From NCBI GenBank assembly GCA_015521205.1, contig WAOQ01000004.1, positions 1 to 38,113 on the forward strand: 38,113 bases of DNA, written 5' to 3'. This document shows, piece after piece, positions 1-7,696 of this stretch. Each line of letters starts with the position of its first letter. Within the stretch, counting starts at the first letter, position 1. The stretch is from Desulfurococcales archaeon. GTDB taxonomy: Archaea > Thermoproteota > Thermoprotei_A > Sulfolobales > Acidilobaceae. The notes under the pieces were generated by a model. The model was not told the origin of the DNA, did not search any database, and saw only the letters and a list, made by a program, of their open reading frames with translations. A program made the position numbers and the translations under genes.

Positions 1-773
1 AACTCATAGTTGAGCTAGGCGGAAAGCCTGCTTTTCCCTGTAACGTATCGATAAATGAAGTGGCGGCCCACTATTCTCCCGACATAAATGATGAGCTAAC
101 TATACCTGAAAATGCCGTTGTAAAAGTTGATGTCGGCGTACATATTAATGGTTATATCGCGGATACGGCTATAACAGTAGATTTATCAGATAAGCAAGAA
201 TTACTTCTTGAGGCAGCAAAAGAAGCTTTGGAAGAAGCTATACGAAACGTGAAGCCTGGTACCTCACTTTACGTCATTGGAGCATCAATAGAGCGTACGA
301 TAAAAAAGTATGGCTTTAAGCCGGTGAAGAATCTTACAGGTCATAGCATTGACAAGTACAAGCTCCATGCCGGGATAAGCATACCTAACTACGCTGATAG
401 GTTTGCAGTTAAAAAACTAAAAAAGGACATGGTCCTTGCAATAGAGCCTTTCGCTACAAACGGTCGTGGGCTAACCCGCGAGGGTAAAATAACAACAATC
501 TATAGCATGGTAAAAAGGAAAAGCCAGCTCCCTGGGAAGATAGCAAAATTCTATATTGCCATCCAAGAACGTTTCCATGGGCTACCATTCTCTCCCCGTT
601 GGCTACTAGATTTGGGTTCACCTGAAGAGGTTAAACATGCCATTCGATATCTTGAAAAACAGCGGGTACTCCATGGATACCCAATCCTTATCGAAGTAGG
701 ACACGGCCTTGTCTCACAGTTTGAACACACCGTTATAGTTTCTGACGGGGATCCCATCGTGACGACACGGTAA
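1..773 (+). CDS. map: Methionine aminopeptidase type II (5'-truncated by window edge)
   Basis: Removes the initiator methionine from nascent proteins in the cytoplasm. The reading frame is open from base 3 to the TAA at 771-773 with no start codon at the left edge, so the N-terminus lies outside the window. The first visible residues already match the family just before the His-containing AAHY segment. Counting from the GTG at 60, the metal and catalytic ligands are all present: H4, D24 (VDVG), D35 (ADTA), H95 (TGHS), E129 (IEPF) and E222 (FEHT). The insert between H95 and the C-terminus is typical of type II (archaeal/eukaryotic) enzymes. A 66-bp gap separates it from the next gene on the same strand. 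Family certain. Confidence 0.95.
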   Translation, partial: LIVELGGKPAFPCNVSINEVAAHYSPDINDELTIPENAVVKVDVGVHINGYIADTAITVDLSDKQELLLEAAKEALEEAIRNVKPGTSLYVIGASIERTIKKYGFKPVKNLTGHSIDKYKLHAGISIPNYADRFAVKKLKKDMVLAIEPFATNGRGLTREGKITTIYSMVKRKSQLPGKIAKFYIAIQERFHGLPFSPRWLLDLGSPEEVKHAIRYLEKQRVLHGYPILIEVGHGLVSQFEHTVIVSDGDPIVTTR

Positions 774-839
774 AACTACGCATATATTACCGTTCTTCAT
801 CCCCACCATTGCGTAGAGAGCTTGGGGGTGTAATAACTA

Positions 840-1991
840 GTGGCAGACGTCGCCTCCGGCAGTAGTATAACGGATTGGATAACAGCCATCAGTCAGTTAG
901 CCTTCCTTATAATATTCATTCTCCTATTCACCGGAGCAAATCAACGTTTCCAAATGTATCTATGGGGTAAAGAAATACGTGCAGGGCTAGCAGTCCTTCA
1001 ACGATATGTAAAGGATGCAGAAGAAAAGAGCAAAGACCTGCTAGCTAAGTATGGCTCCAAACGTCCCAAAACTCTAGTAGAACGGCTAAAAGACTACGTG
1101 TTCATCTCGCCCGTAGACATAGAGCCCACAGACATCATAAGGAGGCTTGACCATTTACTAGAAACAAGAAGAGCCCAGATCAAACAGCTTCTAATGGAAG
1201 AACTCACCAGTGTAGGAAAGGTTGAAAGGTACAAGGCAGAAACTAGCCTTGAGATACTTAGTGCTCTAAACATGATATACAAAATTGTACGACACATTCT
1301 ACTTTTAGGCGAGAAGACCAATAACTTCCTGTTAGTGATGCAACTTAGACTTCTTCTACCACAGATAATGAAGATAGCAGAGGGTTACAGGAAGGCGCTA
1401 GACGATTTCATTAAAGGAGCACCAATAGGAGACTCGATAGGACCACAGATAGCACTACATATGGCTGGAACAGAGACTCCATGGATCCATTTAGACGATG
1501 ACACTGTAGCCGCCAAAGCAGAATACGATGGTAGAACGCTAATACTGGTAAAAGCCGAGGGGCCAGCCTCCAATGTAGGCAGACCCGGGGTTGCCGTGGA
1601 AAAGATCGTTGAAGAAGATATTTTCGGGACGGGGAAACCTTCTCTTATAATAACTGTGGATGCAGCACTCAAACTAGAAGGCGAAGACACAGGTTCTATA
1701 GCTGAAGGTGTAGGAGCCGCCATAGGGGATCCTGGCCCCGAGAAAATAAGAATAGAAAGAACCGCGTCCAAGCATAAAATACCCCTCCGTGCGGTTGTCA
1801 TAAAAATGGGGATGGAAGAAGCTATATTGACTATGAAAAAAGAGATCTATGAAGGAGGAGTAAAGGCCATAGAACGGCTCAAAGAGATAATCAATGAAGA
1901 AACAAACCCGGGAGAAACCATCCTAATAGCCGGGATAGGTAACAGCATAGGAATAGGGCAAAAGCTCGAAAAAACAGAGGTGACACAGTAA
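840..1991 (+). CDS. DUF1512-type archaeal membrane-anchored protein
   Basis: A 383-residue protein of unknown function. One hydrophobic segment lies near the N-terminus (about residues 16-33). A charged, helical cytoplasmic region follows, then a glycine-rich alpha/beta part (about 215-380). The size, N-terminal membrane anchor and place beside methionine aminopeptidase fit the archaeal DUF1512 family, recalled from memory. The start is GTG at 840, preceded by a GGGGGTG Shine-Dalgarno at 824-830. Its TAA overlaps the ATG of the next gene by one base, so the two are translationally coupled. The repeated 'GIGNSIGIGQ' near the C-terminus is suggestive of nucleotide or phosphate binding, but no catalytic motif can be named. 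Confidence 0.75.
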   Translation: MADVASGSSITDWITAISQLAFLIIFILLFTGANQRFQMYLWGKEIRAGLAVLQRYVKDAEEKSKDLLAKYGSKRPKTLVERLKDYVFISPVDIEPTDIIRRLDHLLETRRAQIKQLLMEELTSVGKVERYKAETSLEILSALNMIYKIVRHILLLGEKTNNFLLVMQLRLLLPQIMKIAEGYRKALDDFIKGAPIGDSIGPQIALHMAGTETPWIHLDDDTVAAKAEYDGRTLILVKAEGPASNVGRPGVAVEKIVEEDIFGTGKPSLIITVDAALKLEGEDTGSIAEGVGAAIGDPGPEKIRIERTASKHKIPLRAVVIKMGMEEAILTMKKEIYEGGVKAIERLKEIINEETNPGETILIAGIGNSIGIGQKLEKTEVTQ

Positions 1992-2302
1992 TGCCGCTAG
2001 GACTCTTTGACGATCCGGTATTACAGATGTTCATCTTCATACTTTTCATAGGAATGACGATCTATATCTTTCTCCAAACATCTCAACAAGCAAAAAAGAG
2101 AGAACCACCACGGAAGACGTACACGCTCATAACATGCACTAGCACTGGTCAAGAGGAAAAGAGAGAATATAAGGAAGGTGATTATGTAGGCAAAGAACTA
2201 GGTACCTGTGGAGATAATAACGAAGGAAAACTCATAGTAAAAGCCATCTACACCGAGGAAATCAAGCCCGCTACGGGGAAACCGGGAAGCAAAGGGCAGT
2301 AA
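1991..2302 (+). CDS. Small single-span membrane protein, unknown function
   Basis: A 103-residue protein starting at the ATG that overlaps the stop codon of the DUF1512 gene, so it is almost certainly co-expressed with it. An N-terminal hydrophobic helix (about residues 10-28) anchors a short soluble domain. Two cysteines (in TCTS and GTCG) sit in a small beta-rich segment around residues 48-73 and might form a disulfide or a metal site. The tail is rich in Lys and Gly. I do not recognise the family. Given the overlap it probably partners with the upstream membrane protein. Confidence 0.65.
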   Translation: MPLGLFDDPVLQMFIFILFIGMTIYIFLQTSQQAKKREPPRKTYTLITCTSTGQEEKREYKEGDYVGKELGTCGDNNEGKLIVKAIYTEEIKPATGKPGSKGQ

Positions 2303-2305
2303 AGC

Positions 2306-2312
2306 TTATAAG
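2306..2312 (+). promoter_or_regulatory. TATA box of the 5S rRNA gene
   Basis: TTATAAG lies about 30 bases before the 5' end of the 5S rRNA, the usual archaeal TATA distance. It overlaps the region just past the stop codon of the upstream CDS, so the 5S gene has its own promoter. Confidence 0.6.
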
Positions 2313-2338
2313 CAGAGCCCAATATGAAAGGATCATCT

Positions 2339-2466
2339 TGCCCGGCCCGGTCATAGCGACCGGGCAACACCCGGACCCATTTCGAACCCGGCAGTTAAGC
2401 CGGTCGCGTCGGGGTTCCCAGTAGGATCCGAGAGGGCCTGCAGGGGCCCCGAACCGGGACCGGGCA
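2339..2466 (+). rRNA. rrf: 5S ribosomal RNA
   Basis: Structural RNA of the large ribosomal subunit. The gene is about 128 nt and GC-rich in an AT-richer neighbourhood. It contains the conserved loop sequences GGGCAACACCCGGACC, ATTTCGAACCCGG and AGTTAAGCC. Its two ends pair (TGCCCGG at 2339-2345 with CCGGGCA at 2460-2466), forming helix I. As in other Crenarchaeota it is not attached to a 16S-23S operon. Ends are set by helix I and could be off by one or two bases. Confidence 0.95.
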
Positions 2467-2644
2467 CCTTCCACTCCACTGGTTATAAAACCAAGCATTC
2501 GTGAAGGCTTGGATATACTATGGATGCCACATTAACAATCCCCAACTAAAATCCTATATTTATATGAGATAAAATATTCATTCGTGAGCAGATGTTTAGG
2601 GCAGAACATGATTACTATGTAGGTATCCCCCGTCTATTTCAGGG

Positions 2645-2745
2645 TTATATAACGCATGAACATAGGACAGAGACGAACTTAACGTCTGTGAAGTCAACCA
2701 CATTGCTGAACCTAACCTCAAGATAATAGGTTTCGAGACTTCTAA
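2645..2745 (+). ncRNA. Candidate structured small RNA in the 5S-tRNA spacer
   Basis: The 346-base stretch from 2467 to 2812 has no credible protein gene. Inside it a TATA-like TTATATAA (2645-2652) is followed about 20-25 bases later by three perfect inverted repeats. They are AGACG/CGTCT (2671-2675 with 2683-2687), and GAAGTC/GACTTC (2690-2695 with 2737-2742) enclosing AACCTA/TAGGTT (2709-2714 with 2727-2732). The nested arrangement suggests a folded transcript. I could not fit it to C/D or H/ACA rules, so it is only a candidate. The rest of the spacer shows nothing recognisable. Confidence 0.25.
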
Positions 2746-2812
2746 CTATGTCAAAAGGTATGAGGTGATCTCCTAGCTTTACCAAACTATTATGTATACA
2801 ACAATATTGCTT

Positions 2813-2890
2813 TGGTGGGCCCGCGGGGACTTGAACCCCGGACCTCCGCCGTGTGAGGGCGGCGTCCTAACCAGGCTAGACGACGGGCCC
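2813..2890 (-). tRNA. tRNA-Val (anticodon CAC), CCA encoded
   Basis: Read on the minus strand this folds as a complete cloverleaf. The acceptor is GGGCCCG paired with CGGGCCC, the D arm GTCT...GGAC, and the anticodon stem CCGCC/GGCGG with loop CTCACAC (anticodon CAC). The T arm is CGGGG/CCCCG around TTCAAGT, followed by discriminator A and an encoded CCA at 2813-2815. There is no intron. The mature gene body is 2816-2890. Confidence 0.95.
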
Positions 2891-3012
2891 GAGCGTTTGA
2901 GCTCCCGGTGATGATGGTTTTAGAAGAGTTTGGGTTTTTATTGGTTATCGGTCTTGCACGCTTGAATGTGTATAGGATAGGGGGTTAGGAGCCCTGTTAC
3001 CCCTTATGGGTG

Positions 3013-3183
3013 TGGTGGGCCCGGGGGGACTCGAACCCCCGACCTACGGGTCTCCCCGCGCTCCAGTAATAGTTCATCCCCCAGGTTCGCCGGGGTCGGT
3101 AGACCCGTATTTCCCGTCGGAAGCCTATGCGGCTTCCTATTCGCGGGTCTTTTTGTTTGCGGGGTTCACTGGAGCATCGGCCC
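3013..3183 (-). ncRNA. tRNA-like RNA without an anticodon, with large D-arm insertion
   Basis: The 3' part is a normal tRNA end: T stem GGGGG/CCCCC around the consensus loop TTCGAGT, acceptor strand CGGGCCC, discriminator A and encoded CCA (3013-3015). The 5' part is not normal. GGGCC (3179-3183) can pair with the acceptor. An 8-bp helix (3168-3175 with 3060-3067) then sits where the D stem belongs and closes about 100 nt. That insert forms two hairpins: 3101-3150, with two nested 7-bp stems, and 3079-3095. The anticodon arm is replaced by CGGG-GAGA-CCCG (3047-3058), a GNRA tetraloop hairpin with no anticodon. An AT-rich element (about 3201-3214) lies 24 bases before the 5' end. Alternatives are the 3' half of a split tRNA, a multi-intron tRNA I failed to resolve, or a pseudogene or integration remnant. 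Confidence 0.5.
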
Positions 3184-3291
3184 TGCCCCGTCCCCGGTTT
3201 ATTGGATAATTAGGATGGCGTTTTTAGTGTTAATGTTAAGGATTTGCGGGGTTCGTGTTGTGCGCCGGGGTCCCCTCCACATAGGCTATTA

Positions 3292-3367
3292 TGGCGCCGG
3301 GGAGGGGACTCGAACCCCCGACCATCGGGTTAACAGCCCGACGCTCTACCAGCTGAGCTACCCCGGC
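3292..3367 (-). tRNA. tRNA-Asn (anticodon GTT), CCA encoded
   Basis: Minus-strand cloverleaf with acceptor GCCGGGG/CCCCGGC, D arm GCTC...GAGC, and anticodon stem TCGGG/CCCGA with loop CTGTTAA (anticodon GTT). The T stem GGGGG/CCCCT surrounds TTCGAGT. Discriminator G and an encoded CCA (3292-3294) follow. There is no intron. A TATA-like CTTATAAACC (minus strand, about 3415-3426) lies upstream, leaving a short 5' leader. The 12 bases of T arm up to the T loop are identical to those of the tRNA-like gene downstream. Confidence 0.95.
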
Positions 3368-3428
3368 ACGGCCCCCTTCTTCTCGGGGCACCTAGAAGTT
3401 TGATGTTCGTTGTATGGTTTATAAGGGT

Positions 3429-3773
3429 TTAGAGGTGGGTGTGCTTTATTTTGCGCCGTTCATGTATTGCTTCACCTATCAGCGTTTCTCCCAGGTAGGC
3501 TTTTATATAAAATAGGTAACGGGTATCTGTGCTCTCGAATAGTTTTGCGCGGATCCTGATTTTTTGATTTAGATATGCTGGTTTTAGGTGCCTTACATCA
3601 ATCCTGTATCCTACAGTGGCTTCGTCGGGCTCGAGTGTAGAGTCTAAACATTCGCGTGTTGTTGCTTCCATGAAAAGTATTAGGCAAGGCGTTGAGAGAA
3701 CGTAGATCCCCTTGTCTGCTAGATGTTGTGCCGCGTGTTCTTTGCTTATTTTCCAGGTCTTCGTGCATTCCAT
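3429..3773 (-). CDS. FlK-type hotdog thioesterase
   Basis: A 114-residue single-domain hotdog protein expected to hydrolyse a small acyl-CoA thioester in the cytoplasm. T28, E36 and H62 have the same spacing (8 and 26 residues) as the catalytic Thr/Glu/His triad of fluoroacetyl-CoA thioesterase FlK, which supports this subfamily. The substrate in an archaeon is unlikely to be fluoroacetyl-CoA and cannot be told from sequence. The ATG start at 3773 is only 15 bases after the triosephosphate isomerase stop, so the gene is the last of the FBP aldolase/phosphatase-TIM transcript. That suggests a link to central carbon or acyl-CoA housekeeping, as inference. Confidence 0.8.
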   Translation of the reverse strand: MECTKTWKISKEHAAQHLADKGIYVLSTPCLILFMEATTRECLDSTLEPDEATVGYRIDVRHLKPAYLNQKIRIRAKLFESTDTRYLFYIKAYLGETLIGEAIHERRKIKHTHL

Positions 3774-3788
3774 GTTGGAACGTGCCTC

Positions 3789-4490
3789 CTACTGTATCGG
3801 CGTCTTTTTTGCCCAGGAACTTGAGAGTGCTGTTGCTAGTTCGTTGAGTTTGGACTGGGGCTCTTTATGTTTCATTACTGCTGAGGCTACCAAGACACCG
3901 GCAGCCCCTAATTGGATTGCTGTGTATGCGTCGTCGCCGTTGGTTATGCCTGCACCGGCAAGTACTGGTATTGAGGGGTTTATCTTAGATACTGCATCTA
4001 TGGATTGTGTTATAATCTCTGGTTTTGCTTTCGAAACCGGTATTCCTGTCCCGATCAGTTCTGGTGGTTCTATGGCTATGTAATCTGGTTCGGCTAGGGC
4101 GATCGCCTTTGCTTCTACTGGTGTTTCGGCACAAACTATTGTTTTAAGCCCATAGCGTTTGGCGTTGGAGATCATTTGGACTAGCATATTGTAGGGTATT
4201 TTCTTTTCGCTATGGTTTATGAGTACGCCTTTTGCCCCGGCGGATACTATCATTTCTAATGAAACTCTGCCCGTATAAGCTCCTTGCCCGGATATGTCAG
4301 GTGGTTGTCCATAAGTTTGGCTGTAAACCTGTGAGATACGGTATATCTCTGTATGGGGGGGTACGAGTATTATCTCAGTCTCTACCTGGTTTGATACATG
4401 GAAAGCTGCTTTTGCCATTTCCAATGCTTTCTGTCCATGGGACGTTGGATATGCTTTGAAGTTGACTACTAATAAGGGCTTTCTGATCAT
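3789..4490 (-). CDS. tpiA: Triosephosphate isomerase
   Basis: Interconverts glyceraldehyde 3-phosphate and dihydroxyacetone phosphate. The 233 residues match the short archaeal (tetrameric) TIM. The key residues are present: K12 in NFKAY, the electrophile H93 in NHSEK, the catalytic base E141 in AIEPPELIGTG, and a C-terminal phosphate-binding glycine segment (around AGVLVASA). The gene lies 72 bases downstream of the FBP aldolase/phosphatase gene on the same strand. TIM therefore sits beside the enzyme that consumes both of its triose phosphates in gluconeogenesis. Confidence 0.97.
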   Translation of the reverse strand: MIRKPLLVVNFKAYPTSHGQKALEMAKAAFHVSNQVETEIILVPPHTEIYRISQVYSQTYGQPPDISGQGAYTGRVSLEMIVSAGAKGVLINHSEKKIPYNMLVQMISNAKRYGLKTIVCAETPVEAKAIALAEPDYIAIEPPELIGTGIPVSKAKPEIITQSIDAVSKINPSIPVLAGAGITNGDDAYTAIQLGAAGVLVASAVMKHKEPQSKLNELATALSSSWAKKTPIQ

Positions 4491-4562
4491 GATTATTCCA
4501 TCACCCCGAGTTAAACTTGTTAAAAACGTGTTTAGTTTTGAAGAAAAGATAGAATTGGAGGT

Positions 4563-5708
4563 TTAGTCGTGTTCAATGTCTGCTGTCGCTGGTTTCTTGG
4601 CCTTGTATCCTGTTTCAGCTTTTTGGAATCTGTCTTTTAGCTTCTCTAGTACTTGTGGTAGCGTGGTATATTCCATCTCTTCAGGGCCGAGGCGATGTGG
4701 CATGAATGGCCCGTGTCTTCTTAAATAGTCCGCTATTGTATTGGCTGTACGTCTAGCTTCGTCGAAGGCTGGATCGTCGAATAGGTCGGCTGGGCCTATT
4801 AGGCGTCCATTTTTCACTTGGAATCCTAGCGCTACTATTCTGGGAGGCCCGTCGAAACGAGTACATTTGGCGTGTCTAAGTCCTACTGGCATCATGGGTC
4901 CATGATGGCTTCCCCTCATCCAGCCGGCTACGAGGTGGGGAAAGGTAAAGGGTTCTAATATTTCGCCGGTTGCTGGGAACCCGCTTTGTGCACGTACAAT
5001 GGCTACCGGGTCGTCTTTACCCACATATTTGCCTGCTATTAGGTTTAGACGTTCGCTACTAATTACCGCCGCTATTTCATTATCGGTTCTCCTCAAAACT
5101 CGTTTTATCACGTATCTTGCTGGTGTGCCTATGAGAGCTAGTATATCGTAGAGTTCTTCAGGTGCGTTTAGCATAACGCTTTTTCCTTCAAATACATCTA
5201 GTATCTGGAATCGAAAGCCTGGATGCATTCTTGGATCGATTACCAGTCCCGCAGTGTTAAACGGATCTGCAAATATTTTGAAGAGCGGGAAGTTGAAAGC
5301 TCCAGGTTCTGTTTTGTCAGCCATGAACACTATGACAGGTTCGGAGGGACGTTCTTCAAATTCCATTTCAGCGACGCCCGGCCCTAGTCCTCGTACGTTT
5401 CCTGAGAAAGCGTCTGATAGGAGATCTTGACCAGCAGCGTATAGCCCCAGTTCTTTCGCCACTTTGGCTGCTTCGCTAAACGCGTTCCAAGCTAGTCCAT
5501 GTATCTCCGGGCTGTCGACACCTTTAGTGTGAGTCATTATTAGTTGGAGGTCGTCACCCACGTGAGAAACGAAAAAGTCGATTATAACTCCATCTCGTTT
5601 GGCCTCTACCAGGACTTTCGATGCAGCCGCTATCGTGTCTGGGTGGACGACATGGTGTCCCGCTAAGGAACCTATATCTGCTTTTATTACGCTTAGCGTG
5701 ATCTTCAA
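4563..5708 (-). CDS. fbp: Bifunctional fructose-1,6-bisphosphate aldolase/phosphatase
   Basis: Condenses DHAP and GAP and dephosphorylates the product to fructose 6-phosphate, the one-way gluconeogenic step of Archaea. The protein follows the Sulfolobus tokodaii enzyme closely, with the N-terminal metal-binding SVIKADIGS and DDLQL segments, ADKTEPGA, and GKYVGKDDPV holding the Schiff-base Lys and its partner Tyr (Y228 and K231 from this start). The TTG at 5708 is chosen over the GTG at 5720. GGGGTG lies 9 bases before it, and the resulting N-terminus MKITLSVIKADIG aligns with the Sulfolobus protein. The GTG start would give four extra residues. Length is about 381. Confidence 0.95.
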   Translation of the reverse strand: MKITLSVIKADIGSLAGHHVVHPDTIAAASKVLVEAKRDGVIIDFFVSHVGDDLQLIMTHTKGVDSPEIHGLAWNAFSEAAKVAKELGLYAAGQDLLSDAFSGNVRGLGPGVAEMEFEERPSEPVIVFMADKTEPGAFNFPLFKIFADPFNTAGLVIDPRMHPGFRFQILDVFEGKSVMLNAPEELYDILALIGTPARYVIKRVLRRTDNEIAAVISSERLNLIAGKYVGKDDPVAIVRAQSGFPATGEILEPFTFPHLVAGWMRGSHHGPMMPVGLRHAKCTRFDGPPRIVALGFQVKNGRLIGPADLFDDPAFDEARRTANTIADYLRRHGPFMPHRLGPEEMEYTTLPQVLEKLKDRFQKAETGYKAKKPATADIEHD

Positions 5709-5806
5709 GTGCGGGGTCACCCCTTGGATTTTTGATGGTTCGTTTGACCTGGTTTAGAATATGGTTGGGAAGGATTTAATGTGTTGAGCCTGGATTAGTT
5801 TTGGGT

Positions 5807-7615
5807 TTACATATAGTATTCTCCTTTGGCTTTCTGCATTCTGTCAAGGTAGCTTCCTTCACGATTTATTCTTGGTCTTCCGGTATCTGGGTCTTTTCTG
5901 AAGGTAACACCAAGTTCCCTAAGGAACCTGTTCATCCCCTCTTTGAGGGACAGTGGTTTTGAAGCATGCCCCCGTAGTCCGGGTTCACCTAGTATGACTA
6001 TAACTCGATCGCTGACATAGTCTTGTATGAGTACATCGTGTTCAACTACAAAAGCGGCGACTTCCCTTGTCTCAGTTAGTCTGCGTATTATTTTTGCTAC
6101 ACTAAGTCGTTCCTCTACATCAAGATAGGCGGATGGCTCGTCTAACAAGTAGATATCAGCGTCTCTTGCTAGTGTTTGTGCTATCGCCAGTTTTTGTAGT
6201 TCGCCTCCGCTGAGGGTTGACGCACGGCGGTCGTAGAACCGATCTAGTCTCATTTTCTTTACTAGTTCCATGTAGAGCCAGCTCCCCGGGGTAACGGCGT
6301 CGGGGTTTGCCTCGTAAAGGACTTGGTAAACTGTTTTGTCTTCATATTCTTCGGCCCTGATATATTGAGGTTTATAACTTACTTTGAAATCGCCCAGAAG
6401 TGCTACGTACCCTTGTTCTGGTTCTATTTTCCCGGCCAGTGTGTTTACAAAGGTTGTTTTTCCTATTCCATTGGGACCTATGATTCCTATGATCTCGCCT
6501 TCTCCTATAACGCCCGGCTCTGTCTCAAGCGTAAAATCTCCCCTTTTGACTAGTAGGTTGCTCCATTCTAGGAATGGATGCTGTTTTTTAGTCATGTCCG
6601 ATACTTGGCGTGCGAATTTGAATGTTATGGGTTCTTTTCTGATCCGCATGTTTTCTGCTGGGAGGTATCCGTCTAAGAAGTAGTTCACACCGTTTTTAAC
6701 GCCATAGGGTGATGAGACTATTCCATAGACTCCGGGTTCACCGTATAGTATTGAGACTAGGTCTGAGATGTAGTCTAGAATCGAGAGGTCATGTTCTATC
6801 ACAATATAGTATCTGTTGTTTTTTACGAACTCCCTGATAAGTTTGGATATACGTATTCTTTCCCTCACGTCTAGATAGCTAGAGGGTTCGTCAAAGATAT
6901 ACGTGTCGGCATCCTTGCTTAGCACCGCAGCAATCAACAGTTTTTGCAGTTCACCTCCACTCAAACGGGATATCTTCCTATCCCATATATTGTGCAAGCC
7001 TAGTTCTTTGGCTATTTCTTTAGCTATGCCCAGTTCATCGGCTTTAACGAGTAATTGTCCTACTGTTCCCTTCACGACTCGGGGGACTAGATCGACGTAT
7101 TGTATCTTATGGGCCACGCGTATTCTACTGTTTGCAATGTCTCTGAGATAGTTCATCAGTTCGTTTCCACGGAAGTGTTTTATTATCTCGTCCCATTCAG
7201 GGGGGTCTTCCGGACGTCCTAGGTTAGGCTTTAGTTCTCCCGCCAAAATTCTTACTGAGGTGGTCTTTCCGGTCCCGTTGCGTCCTATTATTCCGAGAAC
7301 CTTTCCTTTTTTGGGTACTGGGAGACGATAGAGCTTGAATTGGTTGGTTCCATACCTGTGTATCGCGTCTTCTTCAAGTTCTCGTGGAATATTGACGATC
7401 GATATGGCTTTGAAGGGACACTTTCTAACGCATATGCCACAACCAATACATATGTCTTCGTATATTATTGGTTTGTTCTTGTTTGACGGATCTGACTCGA
7501 TCGCTTTTTGTTTTCCGGTTTTGTTTATCGGACAAAACACTATGCATTCTTGATGACATTTTGTAGGTTTGCATAAATCGTAGTCTATCACTGCTAACCT
7601 GCTTGCCCCGGACAT
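5807..7615 (-). CDS. abcE1: ABCE1/Rli1 ribosome recycling ATPase
   Basis: Splits ribosomes after termination, working with aRF1/aPelota. The N-terminal ferredoxin-like domain carries eight cysteines for two 4Fe-4S clusters (CxxxxCxxxCxxxC, then CxxCxxCxxxC). Two ABC ATPase domains follow. The first has Walker A GRNGTGKT, signature LSGGE and Walker B IFDEPSS; the second has GPNGIGKT, LSGGE and LLDEPSA. Both have H-switch EHD motifs. All family landmarks are intact. The ATG at 7615 (MSGASRLAV) is preferred because GAGGGAG lies just before it, while an ATG seven codons upstream (7636) has no such site. It is separated from the next upstream gene by the candidate sRNA region. Confidence 0.97.
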   Translation of the reverse strand: MSGASRLAVIDYDLCKPTKCHQECIVFCPINKTGKQKAIESDPSNKNKPIIYEDICIGCGICVRKCPFKAISIVNIPRELEEDAIHRYGTNQFKLYRLPVPKKGKVLGIIGRNGTGKTTSVRILAGELKPNLGRPEDPPEWDEIIKHFRGNELMNYLRDIANSRIRVAHKIQYVDLVPRVVKGTVGQLLVKADELGIAKEIAKELGLHNIWDRKISRLSGGELQKLLIAAVLSKDADTYIFDEPSSYLDVRERIRISKLIREFVKNNRYYIVIEHDLSILDYISDLVSILYGEPGVYGIVSSPYGVKNGVNYFLDGYLPAENMRIRKEPITFKFARQVSDMTKKQHPFLEWSNLLVKRGDFTLETEPGVIGEGEIIGIIGPNGIGKTTFVNTLAGKIEPEQGYVALLGDFKVSYKPQYIRAEEYEDKTVYQVLYEANPDAVTPGSWLYMELVKKMRLDRFYDRRASTLSGGELQKLAIAQTLARDADIYLLDEPSAYLDVEERLSVAKIIRRLTETREVAAFVVEHDVLIQDYVSDRVIVILGEPGLRGHASKPLSLKEGMNRFLRELGVTFRKDPDTGRPRINREGSYLDRMQKAKGEYYM

Positions 7616-7696
7616 AGCTTCTCCCTCAACACCCATGCATGGATGAGTCCCATTGGGGAAATTAGTGTTTAAAGGCTGTGCTTCTATGTTTTGTTA

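Noticed and set aside
2271-2498. A 75-codon minus-strand frame
   Set aside because: It lies across the 5S rRNA gene and has no independent support.
3103-3155. Plus-strand hairpin followed by TTTTT, resembling a bacterial-type terminator
   Set aside because: The stems belong to the minus-strand tRNA-like RNA, and no plus-strand gene ends there.
3006-3209. A 67-codon open frame reading GLEPPTYG on the plus strand
   Set aside because: It runs antisense through the tRNA-like gene, and this peptide is the usual translation of a tRNA T arm; no Shine-Dalgarno supports it.
3215-3403. A 62-codon frame with GTRTPDHRVNSPTLYQLSY
   Set aside because: It is the reverse-strand translation of tRNA-Asn, a common false gene.
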